Shown here: positions 9,201-16,073 of the stretch, one piece after another
How positions within the stretch are numbered: position 1 is the first letter of the stretch
How the letters are laid out: each line of letters starts with the position of its first letter
Source: MWEI01 sp964600235
GTDB lineage: Bacteria > Desulfobacterota > Desulfomonilia > UBA1062
Length of the DNA stretch: 64,000 bases
Assembly (NCBI GenBank): GCA_964600235.1
Contig: CAZRIV010000013.1
Span: 1-64,000 of the forward strand
Direction: 5' to 3'
The notes under the pieces: model-generated
What the model saw: the letters and a program-made list of their open reading frames with translations, nothing else
Databases searched by the model: none
What the model was told of the DNA's origin: nothing
Program-made: the position numbers and the translations under genes

Positions 9201-9658
9201 GTTTCGCAGGGATGGGGGCATACCCGCCCGCAGACCCCGGGCAGGGGATTGCTTTCCTTGATGACTTCGAGGGCCTCGGAGAAATTACCCGAAGACACAT
9301 GGTAGATATACTTCTGGATATCGATATGGGCGGGGCAGCGCTGAACGCACGGCGCGACGCAATCGCCATAGTGCGTCCGCAGCAGTGCCTGGAGATAGAT
9401 CCTGCGGTAGTTGTTCAGGGCCTCCGATTCGGTGCGGACGACCATCCCTTCCGAGACATGGGTGGATGTGGCGGAGACAAATCTTGCCTGCCCGCCGTCA
9501 GAGACTTCCACAAAGGCGACCTCAGTGGTGCCGGGGGGGCTCACCCTCGGGTCGTATCCCAGTGCGGGGATATCTATCCCGTTTGCCCGGGCCGCGTCGA
9601 TGATGGTCATGGTGCTCCGGGCGGTACATGCCTTGTCGTCTATTCTCATTGTGATCAT
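6227..9658 (-). CDS. GltD-[FeFe] hydrogenase fusion, NAD(P)H-linked
   Basis: One 1143-residue chain. Order: a plant-ferredoxin/NuoG-like N-terminal domain (about 1-80); a GltD-like FAD/NAD(P) oxidoreductase (about 100-600) with two dinucleotide folds (VIGAGPAGLTAA and VIGGGNTAMDAA) and a CLSCGC motif near 573; two [4Fe-4S] motifs (CILCGLC near 618, CVACGHC near 665); a full H-cluster (TSCCPAW near 773, MPCNAKKYE near 825, MACPGGC near 966); and a thioredoxin-fold [2Fe-2S] domain (CIGTNC near 1066, CTGQC near 1103). The H-cluster has all expected cysteines, so it should be catalytic, coupling H2 to NAD(P)H and possibly ferredoxin. The N-terminal ferredoxin domain has lost its cluster cysteines (IPALGYD; PPGTTEVAFVEV). 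First gene of the operon. The start at 9658 has AGAGG just upstream; GTG at 9664 is an alternative. Confidence 0.87.
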   Translation of the reverse strand: MITMRIDDKACTARSTMTIIDAARANGIDIPALGYDPRVSPPGTTEVAFVEVSDGGQARFVSATSTHVSEGMVVRTESEALNNYRRIYLQALLRTHYGDCVAPCVQRCPAHIDIQKYIYHVSSGNFSEALEVIKESNPLPGVCGRVCPHPCETECRRNALDGAVNINGIKRFVADWDSCQLTSYKPSCLPDTGYKVAVIGAGPAGLTAAYFLRRKGHAVTIFEMHEAAGGMLRWGIPYYRLPEKQLDAEIQSILDLGVEIRYNRKLGRDFTLESLKRDGYAAVFVGLGAQKATAIGVDGEELKGVMSGLDFLARLARGETPELGERVIVIGGGNTAMDAARSAIRLGAKDVTIAYRRTRQEMPAQEIEIEEAIEESVNIQYLTAPVSIRAAGDMLQMNCIHMVLGEPDKSGRRRPVPVAGSEFTITANTIISAIGQAVDGFCLADESLIDKWGNVKVHPATMQTATPWVFSGGDCVTGPDIAIAAIGAGQRAAMAIDQFVRTGIVSPSAEPYTCSKGDWRSLPADTFAGVKPADRSEVPSLEPAKRKSNFKESTTTWDTDTAMTEAMRCLSCGCTERYGCDLRDYASRYGVQFDRTQAPKPLPIDDNHPIITRDTGKCILCGLCLKVCREMEGVSALSFYETNNILTIGPNDHRPLDLTECVACGHCATICPTGALTLKTVLPQVYRALQNPQLTVVAQIAPAVRAAFGQQYGIAAEDVMPILSAGLKQLGFNFVFDTCWAADLTIMEEGTEFLGRLAEGGVLPQITSCCPAWVNYCEKMAPDILPHLSSCKSPQQMFGAVMKQYFAKQMKVRPELLYFVSIMPCNAKKYEAKRPEFSAEGVTDVDMVLTTNDVIDMFAERHIDPRAIKPVPVDAFFGKVSGAGIIFGASGGVAEAALRLAAERVMGSRLDSFNYEGVRGLQGVKETTITLGDSKVRLAVVSGLQNAQKLIDRIRASDAPYDLIEVMACPGGCINGSGNPKPQLVSETADRLDVLYRLDMAAPIRTSQDNPTVQAVYENWLGEPDSETSHHALHTTYHRRSMRLETAVMEETLKELPVIDVGVCIGTNCYVKGSWRLLEGLAAELKRRGLSERFRIKARFCTGQCEDGPNVMIGGRIISRVDTTNAGAFIDAHLVQLLDEPKG

Positions 9659-10281
9659 GCGCACCTCTTTCGCTTATGGTCTATTTGCTTTTATGATATC
9701 ACCAAAGCCTCTGGTCCTCACATTGCCTGATCCGTGTGGGAATACCTTCTGGATTGTCTCGTATGTATCGAGTTCTCTGTATATCGGGTTCAAACAGGAA
9801 TACCGGTGCCCGGATGTCTCATGCATAGTGGTTGCTCCCTATGGTACTGAACAATTGAAGTGTGTTATCAACCACCCGATAACTGCCTTCAATATGCCTT
9901 TCTTCAAACAGATGCAACTGATCCTTGCTGTTAACCCCGAACATGCCCGGCTTATGCATGTTCATGCTGAAACACCTTCTGAACCGAGCTTTCTGGTTCC
10001 CGACCATGATGCATCCCGGCGCTATCCTTCCCGAGGCACCATTCTCAGGCTGATATAAGCAATTTTTGTTCCATGATAAATATATAAGGTCAACATATGT
10101 ATAATCAATAGGTTGCAGAAATACGAGAAAGACATCCTCTTCTGAATCTTATCAGTTCGTCAGGATCTTCGAAAGAATCGTTCAACAAGACCAGATCTTT
10201 TATGGCAGGGAGACCCATTCACCATAATAGAAAGGCACATGATGATCAGGCTGAAAAAAAGGAAAAACCCTGCATAGCCCC
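9659..10281. other. Intergenic region upstream of the hydrogenase and htrA
   Basis: Divergent spacer between the minus-strand hydrogenase operon and htrA. Two overlapping open frames cover 9690-10058, one per strand (plus strand in the +3 sense, minus strand 9819-10007). Neither has a convincing ribosome-binding site or a motif I recognise. They may be remnants of a decayed gene. The operon promoter presumably lies here, but I cannot point to it. Confidence 0.4.
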
Positions 10282-10310
10282 TTGAGATTTATCCTAAAGG
10301 GTACTATTTA
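10282..10310 (+). promoter_or_regulatory. Probable htrA promoter
   Basis: TTGAGA (10282-10287), a 17-bp spacer and TATTTA (10305-10310), about 38 bp before the htrA start codon. The sequence around CCCTTGAGA also loosely resembles a heat-shock -35 box, which would suit an envelope-stress protease. That reading is weak because no CCCCAT-type -10 is visible. Confidence 0.45.
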
Positions 10311-10347
10311 ATCTACAATTTCTTTCATGCGGGAAAAAGGAGGCTAC

Positions 10348-11841
10348 ATGAAACGGTTTTCTTATCGTTTACTGCCTGTGCTCTGTATACTCGTACTATC
10401 CATGGCAGCATGCACAAAACCGGATGCGCCCAGGAGTTCGGGTCCTGAAGAAAAAAGCAGGAGTGATTCAAAGGTGGTGCAGGTGACCAAGGCTCCGCCC
10501 TCTCAGGAACCTCTGAGCGAAAGAGACTTCCGCAATGCCATAACCAACGTTGCCAACAAGAACATCCCTGCAGTCGTGCACATCGAGGTCACCCAGAGAC
10601 AGGAAATAGCGAATCCCTTCTCCCCCTTTGACAATGACCCGTTCTTCCGCAGGTTCTTCGACTTCCCCCAGGGACCGAAGAAATTCAAACGGGAACTCAA
10701 AGGGATCGGGACGGGCATGATCATCAACGAGGACGGTTATATACTGACCAACAACCATGTTGTTGCAGGCGCCACGCAGATACAGGTTATCCTCAGCAAT
10801 GAAAGCCAGTACCAGGCCAAGATCATAGGTACCGACCCCAAGACCGACCTCGCGGTGATAAAGGTGACTACCAAGGAAAAGCTCCCCCATGTCACCTTCG
10901 GCGATTCCGACACGGTCCAGGTCGGTGAATGGGTCGTGGCCATCGGACACCCGAGGGGGCTCGACCAGACCGTGACCCAGGGCATCATCAGCGCCAAGCA
11001 CAGACAGGGGATAAGCGACCCGAGCACATACCAGGATTTTCTGCAGACAGACGCGGCCATCAATCCGGGCAACTCTGGCGGGCCCCTGCTCAATCTCGAT
11101 GGCCAGGTCATCGGGGTGAATTCCATCATAGCATCGCAATCAGGCGGTTCCGAAGGGCTTGGATTTGCCATCCCCAGCAACATGGCCCTTCATATCGCAC
11201 AGTCATTGATGGGCTCGGGCAAGGTACAAAGAGGCTGGATGGGGATCTCGCTCCAGGACATCTCTTTTGACAAGGTGAAGTCCCTCAGGCTTGACTCACC
11301 CAAGGGGGCCTATGTCGTGGACGTGGTAAAAGAAGGTCCTGCAGCAAAAGCCGGGGTAAAGCCGGGCGATGTGATCCTGAGCCTGGATGGAAAGACCATC
11401 TCCGATTCCGGGGTCCTGAGGAATCTGGTCGCCGGGACACCGGTCGGCCGGACAGTGAAACTCGGAATAGTACGGGACGGCAAGAAAATCACCATTGATC
11501 TGCAGGTGGGCGACCTCGAAGATGCCGCAAAGATAATGGCTACCTCCCTCAAGACCAAGCTCGGCGTGGACGTGAGGCCGGTGAAAGACAGCGAGGCATC
11601 CAGATACGGACTCAACCAGAATCAAGGCGTTGCCATAAAATGGTTGGATCCCAAGGGACCTCTCGCCAAGGCCGGCTTCGAGAACAATGACCTGATTCTC
11701 CAGATCAACAACCAGCCCATTGACGGGGTCGAGAGGTTCATTGCCCTGGTTAACACCCTCCAGTCGAATCAGGCCGTCACGATCCTCGTCGTGGATCACA
11801 GGACAGGCCAGACCGGGTATATACAGGTGGAGGTGAAGTAA
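10348..11841 (+). CDS. htrA: HtrA/DegP-type periplasmic serine protease, lipid-anchored
   Basis: 497 residues starting behind AAGGAGG. The signal peptide ends in a lipobox (SMAAC, Cys22), so the protease is probably tethered to a membrane. The trypsin-like domain holds the full triad: His137 in TNNHVV, Asp167 in KTDLAV and Ser243 in GNSGGPLL. Two PDZ domains follow (about 290-380 and 400-490). The architecture and length fit DegP/DegQ, which degrade or refold misfolded envelope proteins. The lipobox is a less common variation on the usual soluble periplasmic form. A single-gene unit with its own promoter and a possible hairpin terminator. Confidence 0.92.
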   Translation: MKRFSYRLLPVLCILVLSMAACTKPDAPRSSGPEEKSRSDSKVVQVTKAPPSQEPLSERDFRNAITNVANKNIPAVVHIEVTQRQEIANPFSPFDNDPFFRRFFDFPQGPKKFKRELKGIGTGMIINEDGYILTNNHVVAGATQIQVILSNESQYQAKIIGTDPKTDLAVIKVTTKEKLPHVTFGDSDTVQVGEWVVAIGHPRGLDQTVTQGIISAKHRQGISDPSTYQDFLQTDAAINPGNSGGPLLNLDGQVIGVNSIIASQSGGSEGLGFAIPSNMALHIAQSLMGSGKVQRGWMGISLQDISFDKVKSLRLDSPKGAYVVDVVKEGPAAKAGVKPGDVILSLDGKTISDSGVLRNLVAGTPVGRTVKLGIVRDGKKITIDLQVGDLEDAAKIMATSLKTKLGVDVRPVKDSEASRYGLNQNQGVAIKWLDPKGPLAKAGFENNDLILQINNQPIDGVERFIALVNTLQSNQAVTILVVDHRTGQTGYIQVEVK

Positions 11842-11859
11842 TTTTTCCAGGAGCAGCTC

Positions 11860-11891
11860 AGAGGGGGGCGTCCTCATGGGGATGTCCCTCT
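11860..11891 (+). terminator. Hairpin after htrA
   Basis: AGAGGG pairs with CCCTCT around an inner stem (CGTCC with GGATG, one G-U pair) starting 19 bp after the htrA stop. No T tract follows on the plus strand, so efficiency is uncertain. It lies between convergent genes. Confidence 0.4.
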
Positions 11892-11928
11892 CTTAACCCT
11901 CCATGAATACGGGTCGAATCAGACAGGT

Positions 11929-12030
11929 CTATTTGCTCTTTTTCTTCTCCAGCTTTGCAAGCTTTTTCTCTTTCGCAGACTTCAGGGGCTTTTTCTTCTC
12001 CTGTTTCTTCATATCATGAGATTTTGCCAT
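11929..12030 (-). CDS. 33-residue lysine-rich small protein
   Basis: A short open frame with ATG at 12030 preceded by GGAAGG. It encodes 33 residues, 16 of them lysine, in blocks such as KKQEKKKP and KLEKKKSK. It contains no cysteine, no aromatic residue and no membrane segment. Composition suggests a nucleic-acid-binding or ribosome-associated peptide, but that is a guess. It is convergent with htrA. The ribosome-binding site and clean start and stop support it as real, although low-complexity A/G-rich DNA can mimic such frames. Confidence 0.55.
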   Translation of the reverse strand: MAKSHDMKKQEKKKPLKSAKEKKLAKLEKKKSK

Positions 12031-12346
12031 AATGCCTTCCTTTCCTCAGTTTTTATGGATGTCGGAATGTCGGCGTCAAAACAACCATAGCGCTCAAATG
12101 AACAATCGCTTCCCCTCATAATCTCACACATCTTAATCTCACACACTTTATCGAGTACTATTATAAATCTCATCGTTTAGATCAAGTGAAAATAATCGTT
12201 GCGCAAAATTTGCCCCCACATTCTTCTTTTCTTTTTTTATTGCATCGGCTAGATTGGATACCCCTGCAATTTAATAAAGGGCAAATCGATGCCGATACAT
12301 TGATATACTGTTCGGGTCATTGGACTGCACATGTTTGAGATGGGCT
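12031..12346. other. Intergenic region, 316 bp
   Basis: AT-rich spacer between the divergent small Lys-rich gene and the PH-like membrane protein gene. Two AATCTCACACA boxes repeat near 12120-12145. Nothing else is recognisable; promoters for both neighbours presumably lie here. Confidence 0.4.
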
Positions 12347-12751
12347 ATGAGATATTACAAGCGATTTCATAATTGGATTTATGCACTTGCGATACTGCCG
12401 GTCCTGGGCGTCCTGTTCCTCTCTCTTGCCTTCTCCGGGACAGTGCTGGATTCGAGCACTATCCTCATGTTATGCGGCGTTGTCTTCCTCACGGGCGGAT
12501 GGATCATCCGCAAGGGGCAGCAGCACTACCTGGAGATCGACGACGAAATGATCATACACAGGGGATTCAGGAACTGGACCATCAGGAAGTCGGATGTCAC
12601 GCGTGTCGTGAAGGGGAAAAGGGGTTGGCACGATGACAATGAACTCTATCTCAGGATCGTGGCGGACAAAAAAGAGTTCGTGGTTGACAACGGGTTCCTC
12701 ACGGACGAGGAACACGTTCAGGAACTCGCAGACGTCATCGGGTCACGCTAG
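12347..12751 (+). CDS. Small membrane protein with PH-like cytoplasmic domain
   Basis: 134 residues with two hydrophobic segments at the N-terminus (about 8-30 and 35-52). A C-terminal domain of about 75 residues has alternating beta strands (YLEIDDEMIIHRGF, ELYLRIVADKKEFVV) and a final helix. This layout resembles bacterial PH (bPH/YdbT-like) membrane proteins. No catalytic residues are visible and the function is unknown. The first ATG with a sensible membrane segment is taken as start; a TTG nine codons upstream is also in frame, and neither has a strong ribosome-binding site. It ends 32 bp from the convergent DUF3108 gene. Confidence 0.65.
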   Translation: MRYYKRFHNWIYALAILPVLGVLFLSLAFSGTVLDSSTILMLCGVVFLTGGWIIRKGQQHYLEIDDEMIIHRGFRNWTIRKSDVTRVVKGKRGWHDDNELYLRIVADKKEFVVDNGFLTDEEHVQELADVIGSR

Positions 12752-12783
12752 CCCTGTTTGAGGCCAAGATATCCTCAAGCGCA

Positions 12784-13719
12784 TCAGTTGCCTGATGGAG
12801 CCGTACCAGGTTTGTCAGGCACATCCGCGGCCTTGTTTCCGCCGTCGGCTTCCTTGGGTGTGGAGACGGCTTCCCTGGTCTGGACCGTTGCGGGATCAAA
12901 CCGAACCATCAGAACCCTGAAGTAGCCCAGCGCATGGCTTGCTTCGATCTTGAGCACATCCTTGAGCTCGTCCGTTGAGAGATAGATCTTCGTGTTCATG
13001 GGTTTCTTCTTCAGGGCCTCTGCCCTCTTCAAAGGGTCGAGGTTGGTCACCTTGGGTACGATCACCCAGGCCTTGCGCTTCTCCCCGCCCACATCGATGG
13101 TGACCAGGCTTTCACAGCGAAGCCTCAGTTCGTACTGGTATTTCCCGGGATAGACATCAAAGACCTTCTCCGCCCCGACCTTCCAATCGAGCCCGCGTAC
13201 GAGATATGTCGCGGAAAATGGGTCCAGCGTGAACCTTTCCGACTGGACATTGCGCACATCGTATTTGACCGTGCTGCCGTTTTCCGATTTCTTCTCCACC
13301 GCCTTGATCTTCCCGTTCTCCTGGAACTTTATGGAAATATCCTTTTCTTTGGACCTGACCTCCTGCTGCATCTTTGTCTCCACCGGCGATATGGGATCGG
13401 TCCCCATGATGGACTCCCCCCGGTACCGCAACCGGTAGAGACTGTCGACCATGCCCACGGACTGGGCATTGACCTGGACCTTATAGAAATCCCCGTCACG
13501 ATCGATGCCGATAGTCGCATAGCCGATATTCACGCTGTTAAAATCAACATTATAATAATATTTTCCTTCCCGGGGCTTGAAATCAGGGGTAACGGACAGG
13601 GGTGCCTTGGCGTTATCTCCATTTGCCCCGAGAAGATCCAGGGGTATGCACAAAGACCCACCCAGAGCAACCACCAGGGCTGCCATCAGGTTGATGGTAT
13701 TCTTTCTCTTGTTTCTCAT
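12784..13719 (-). CDS. DUF3108-family periplasmic protein
   Basis: 311 residues with an N-terminal hydrophobic export segment (about 10-30). The following beta-rich domain begins EGKYYYNVDFNSVNIGYATIG and includes the spaced F/Y-rich strands and the NGKIKAVEKKS region typical of DUF3108 proteins. These adopt a beta-barrel-like fold; their cellular role has not been settled. The last 35 residues are Pro/Gly/Lys-rich and probably disordered. It stands alone, with its upstream region occupied by hairpin-repeat copy 1. Confidence 0.78.
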   Translation of the reverse strand: MRNKRKNTINLMAALVVALGGSLCIPLDLLGANGDNAKAPLSVTPDFKPREGKYYYNVDFNSVNIGYATIGIDRDGDFYKVQVNAQSVGMVDSLYRLRYRGESIMGTDPISPVETKMQQEVRSKEKDISIKFQENGKIKAVEKKSENGSTVKYDVRNVQSERFTLDPFSATYLVRGLDWKVGAEKVFDVYPGKYQYELRLRCESLVTIDVGGEKRKAWVIVPKVTNLDPLKRAEALKKKPMNTKIYLSTDELKDVLKIEASHALGYFRVLMVRFDPATVQTREAVSTPKEADGGNKAADVPDKPGTAPSGN

Positions 13720-13872
13720 GTCCCCTGCTCACACTTTAGTCTATTCTATGTCCTTCAGAAACCGGAATTCACCTGATTGTCTAGCAAGCAGCATACCACT
13801 CTAGCCCATCCTGCAAAGACCGTCATAACGTACCGTCACAAAAAGAGAACTGCCCCATCTCTTTCATGGGCC

Positions 13873-13997
13873 ATCCTGCCGGCATTAACCCACAGTTGCA
13901 CGGAAAACACAAGCGCGCATGATAAATGCACCTTGGACGACCGGGGGTTCCGCCTATCCAAAAGCTTGGGCCTCACTATCCTGCCGGCATGAACCCA
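13873..13997. repeat. 20-bp direct repeat pair beside hairpin-repeat copy 1
   Basis: Two near-identical 20-bp words (ATCCTGCCGGCAT then T or G, then AACCCA) begin at 13873 and 13978, 105 bp apart. The second abuts the left end of hairpin element copy 1. A related CCGGCATGAACC also follows the element at 14207-14218. Confidence 0.6.
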
Positions 13998-14213
13998 GAT
14001 TTTGCGTTTGAACGTGTCCATACAAAGCCGATACACCCTAAAAGCGCTTTACCTGATGATTTGAGGTGAACTGATTTGTTTTTTATAGGCCCGTTAAAGC
14101 AGGTGATCTTAAAGCCTTTAATGAATGGATAATTTGCCGGTCATTTTAGGGCTTTAAGATCACCTGCTTTAACGGGAAAAGTTTTTAACCTCTTCAAACA
14201 CAAAATCCGGCAT
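13994..14213 (+). repeat. MITE-like hairpin element, copy 1
   Basis: About 220 bp. The ends form an imperfect inverted repeat: left CCCAGATTTTGCGTTTGAA, right ending near 14210 with the complement. Inside is a perfect 27-bp stem (14090-14116 with 14149-14175) around a 32-nt loop. TTTTTTATAGG precedes the left arm. A 12-bp word CCGGCATGAACC occurs on both sides (13984-13995 and 14207-14218) and may be a target duplication. It lies between the divergent DUF3108 and acyltransferase genes, so it is not simply a terminator. Confidence 0.8.
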
Positions 14214-14324
14214 GAACCATCCCGCATGGAAGCTGCGCTTATTCACACTTGTTTTACACCTGCAGCACGGTATTTGTGCTACTGCTCTCAAGCACATCCA
14301 TACACATCACGAGACAGGAGCGCC

Positions 14325-14951
14325 ATGCACCATACCGTATTCGACACGCCCGTGGTTAAAAATGTCCTGTACTGGATTTCCAGGGCATATCTGTCCGCCT
14401 TCGGATGGCGCTGCGAAGGACACATGCCCGACGTGCCCAAGTGCGTCATGATCGCCGCCCCCCACACGTCCAACTGGGATTTCCCCATCACCATGTTCCT
14501 GGCCTTCACCCTCAGGACCAAGGTATACTGGATGGGAAAGGAATCCCTGTTCAGGAAACCCTTCGGGTCCGTCATGCGCTGGCTGGGCGGCATACCCATC
14601 GACCGCTCCAGGGCCAACAACGTGGTGGCTGGTACCATCGATGTCTTCAACAGGCATGAGAACCTCATTATCATCATCCCGCCGGAGGGCACTCGCGGTA
14701 AGGTGAGCTACTGGAAGACCGGGTTCTACCATATCGCAGCAGGCGCCCATGTCCCCATCGTTCTGGGGTTTGTCGACTATCGCCGCAAGGCGGGCGGCAT
14801 CGGGCCCACGATAATGCCCACAGGGGATATCGACGCGGACATGGTGAAAATATGCTCCTTCTATGCGGGCGTAACCGGGAAATACCCCGAAAAGTCAAGC
14901 CTGGCCGCCCTTGCCCCGAAACCCGAACCCGAAATGCGCAAGGTCGGCTGA
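14325..14951 (+). CDS. PlsC-type lysophospholipid acyltransferase
   Basis: 208 residues starting at MHHTV behind AGGAG. The acyltransferase signature is complete: HTSNWD (the HX4D catalytic motif), a GGIPIDRS block and PPEGTR. The length and motif spacing fit single-domain 1-acylglycerol-phosphate acyltransferase relatives acting at the inner membrane; the exact acceptor is unknown. The gene is flanked on both sides, in the same orientation, by copies of the hairpin element, which could mark it as a small transferable cassette or simply reflect insertion hot spots. Confidence 0.85.
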   Translation: MHHTVFDTPVVKNVLYWISRAYLSAFGWRCEGHMPDVPKCVMIAAPHTSNWDFPITMFLAFTLRTKVYWMGKESLFRKPFGSVMRWLGGIPIDRSRANNVVAGTIDVFNRHENLIIIIPPEGTRGKVSYWKTGFYHIAAGAHVPIVLGFVDYRRKAGGIGPTIMPTGDIDADMVKICSFYAGVTGKYPEKSSLAALAPKPEPEMRKVG

Positions 14952-15005
14952 GAAAAAGACTGATCAATAAGCCTTTCGGGCTTCACCTTCACAGCCTTGT
15001 TAACA

Positions 15006-15218
15006 ACAGATCGTGGGTTTGAGGGTGGCCATTCCAAGCCGATACACTCCAAGAGCCTCTTAACCGATGATCCGTGGTGAACTGATTTGTTCTTATAGGT
15101 CCGTTAAAACCGGTGATCTTAACGCCTATGATGAATGCATAATCTGCCGGTCATTTTAAGGCGTTAAGATCACCGGTTTTAACGGAAAAGGTTTTAAACC
15201 CCTTCAAACGCACGCGCC
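15006..15218 (+). repeat. MITE-like hairpin element, copy 2
   Basis: Same organisation and orientation as copy 1. The imperfect terminal inverted repeats lie at about 15008-15027 and 15199-15217. The perfect 26-bp stem is 15101-15126 with 15160-15185. The 33-nt loop closely matches the copy 1 loop. The left flank shares AGCCGATACAC and GTGAACTGATTTGTT with copy 1. Stem bases differ from copy 1 at several positions, but both arms change together. Confidence 0.8.
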
Positions 15219-15324
15219 TAGTTAAAAAGGGAATCCACACCCGTACCATTTCATTTATCCATAATTAATTCAATGATGTAATGATCATGCCACCGGAAAT
15301 CCGCAAAGGGGGGGAACATTCTTC

Positions 15325-15362
15325 TTGACGATAGATAACATCTGTTATATAACAGATGTTAT
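15325..15362 (+). promoter_or_regulatory. Promoter and 28-bp palindromic operator of the TetR gene
   Basis: TTGACG (15325-15330), a 17-bp spacer and TATAAC (15348-15353) form a good promoter. A perfect 28-bp palindrome (15335-15362, half-site ATAACATCTGTTAT) covers the spacer, the -10 box and the likely start of transcription. A repressor bound there would block RNA polymerase, as expected for TetR autoregulation. Confidence 0.82.
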
Positions 15363-15375
15363 TGAAAGGGTTCTC

Positions 15376-16029
15376 ATGCCTGACAGAAAATTCACCACCC
15401 CGGACATTATTGACGCGGCCTTTTCCATCACCCGCAGACACGGGTGGGACAAGTGCTCGGCACGCTCCATCGCCCAGGAGCTCGGGTCCTCCACCATGCC
15501 CATCTATTCCGGCATGAAGTCCATGAAGAACCTTGAAGACGAGATCGCGAAACGCGCCAGCGACCTGCTCATCGGCTACCAGACGAAAAAGTGGTCGGGG
15601 CACGGCTTTCTCGATATGGGCGTGGGCTATGTCATGTTCGCCCAGGAGGAGAAGAACCTCTTCAGGATGATGTATTACCGGGAGCCGGGCTCGCCGGACA
15701 GCATCGAACGGCAGAAGAGGTCCCGGGCATATGTGTTCGATGTCCTGATGGCCAGGCTCGAGCACGAGGAGATCATGGCCGGGCTCGCCACCGAGCTGCG
15801 GAAGGACGTGCTCAACAAGATGTGGGTGTTTTCCCACGGCCTTGCCGTGCTCATCAACAACCAAGTCATCGACCCCATGACAGTGGACCAGATCACCGGC
15901 TTCCTCATGGATACGGGCAGCCTCATCATCGCCGGCCAGAAAGAGCGCGCACTCAGGAAAAACCCGGACGGCACGGCCGGTGATGCCGGCTCACCGGCTT
16001 CCGGCAAGCCATCCCGCAAAAAGAGATGA
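15376..16029 (+). CDS. TetR-family transcriptional regulator
   Basis: 217 residues starting at MPDRKF behind AAAGGG. The N-terminal helix-turn-helix is clear (IIDAAFSITRRHGWDKCSARSIAQELG, followed by MPIYSGMKSMKNL). The remaining helical domain would bind an unknown ligand, and the C-terminus is a basic Lys/Arg tail. The palindrome over its own promoter argues for autorepression. The ferredoxin-like gene starts 44 bp downstream on the same strand and is probably co-transcribed and controlled by this repressor. Confidence 0.88.
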   Translation: MPDRKFTTPDIIDAAFSITRRHGWDKCSARSIAQELGSSTMPIYSGMKSMKNLEDEIAKRASDLLIGYQTKKWSGHGFLDMGVGYVMFAQEEKNLFRMMYYREPGSPDSIERQKRSRAYVFDVLMARLEHEEIMAGLATELRKDVLNKMWVFSHGLAVLINNQVIDPMTVDQITGFLMDTGSLIIAGQKERALRKNPDGTAGDAGSPASGKPSRKKR

Positions 16030-16073
16030 ACCACGATATGGAACCATCCCTCATGGATCAAAGGAGACACGGC

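Noticed and set aside
9411..10058. 215-codon plus-strand frame reaching into the htrA upstream spacer
   Set aside because: Its first half is antisense to the hydrogenase fusion; the second half (9690-10058) has no start signal or family resemblance. Kept only as a possible remnant.
14090..14175. Stem of hairpin element copy 1 as a simple transcription terminator
   Set aside because: It lies between two divergent genes and is not followed by a T tract at the right place; the other copies share the same structure in other contexts.
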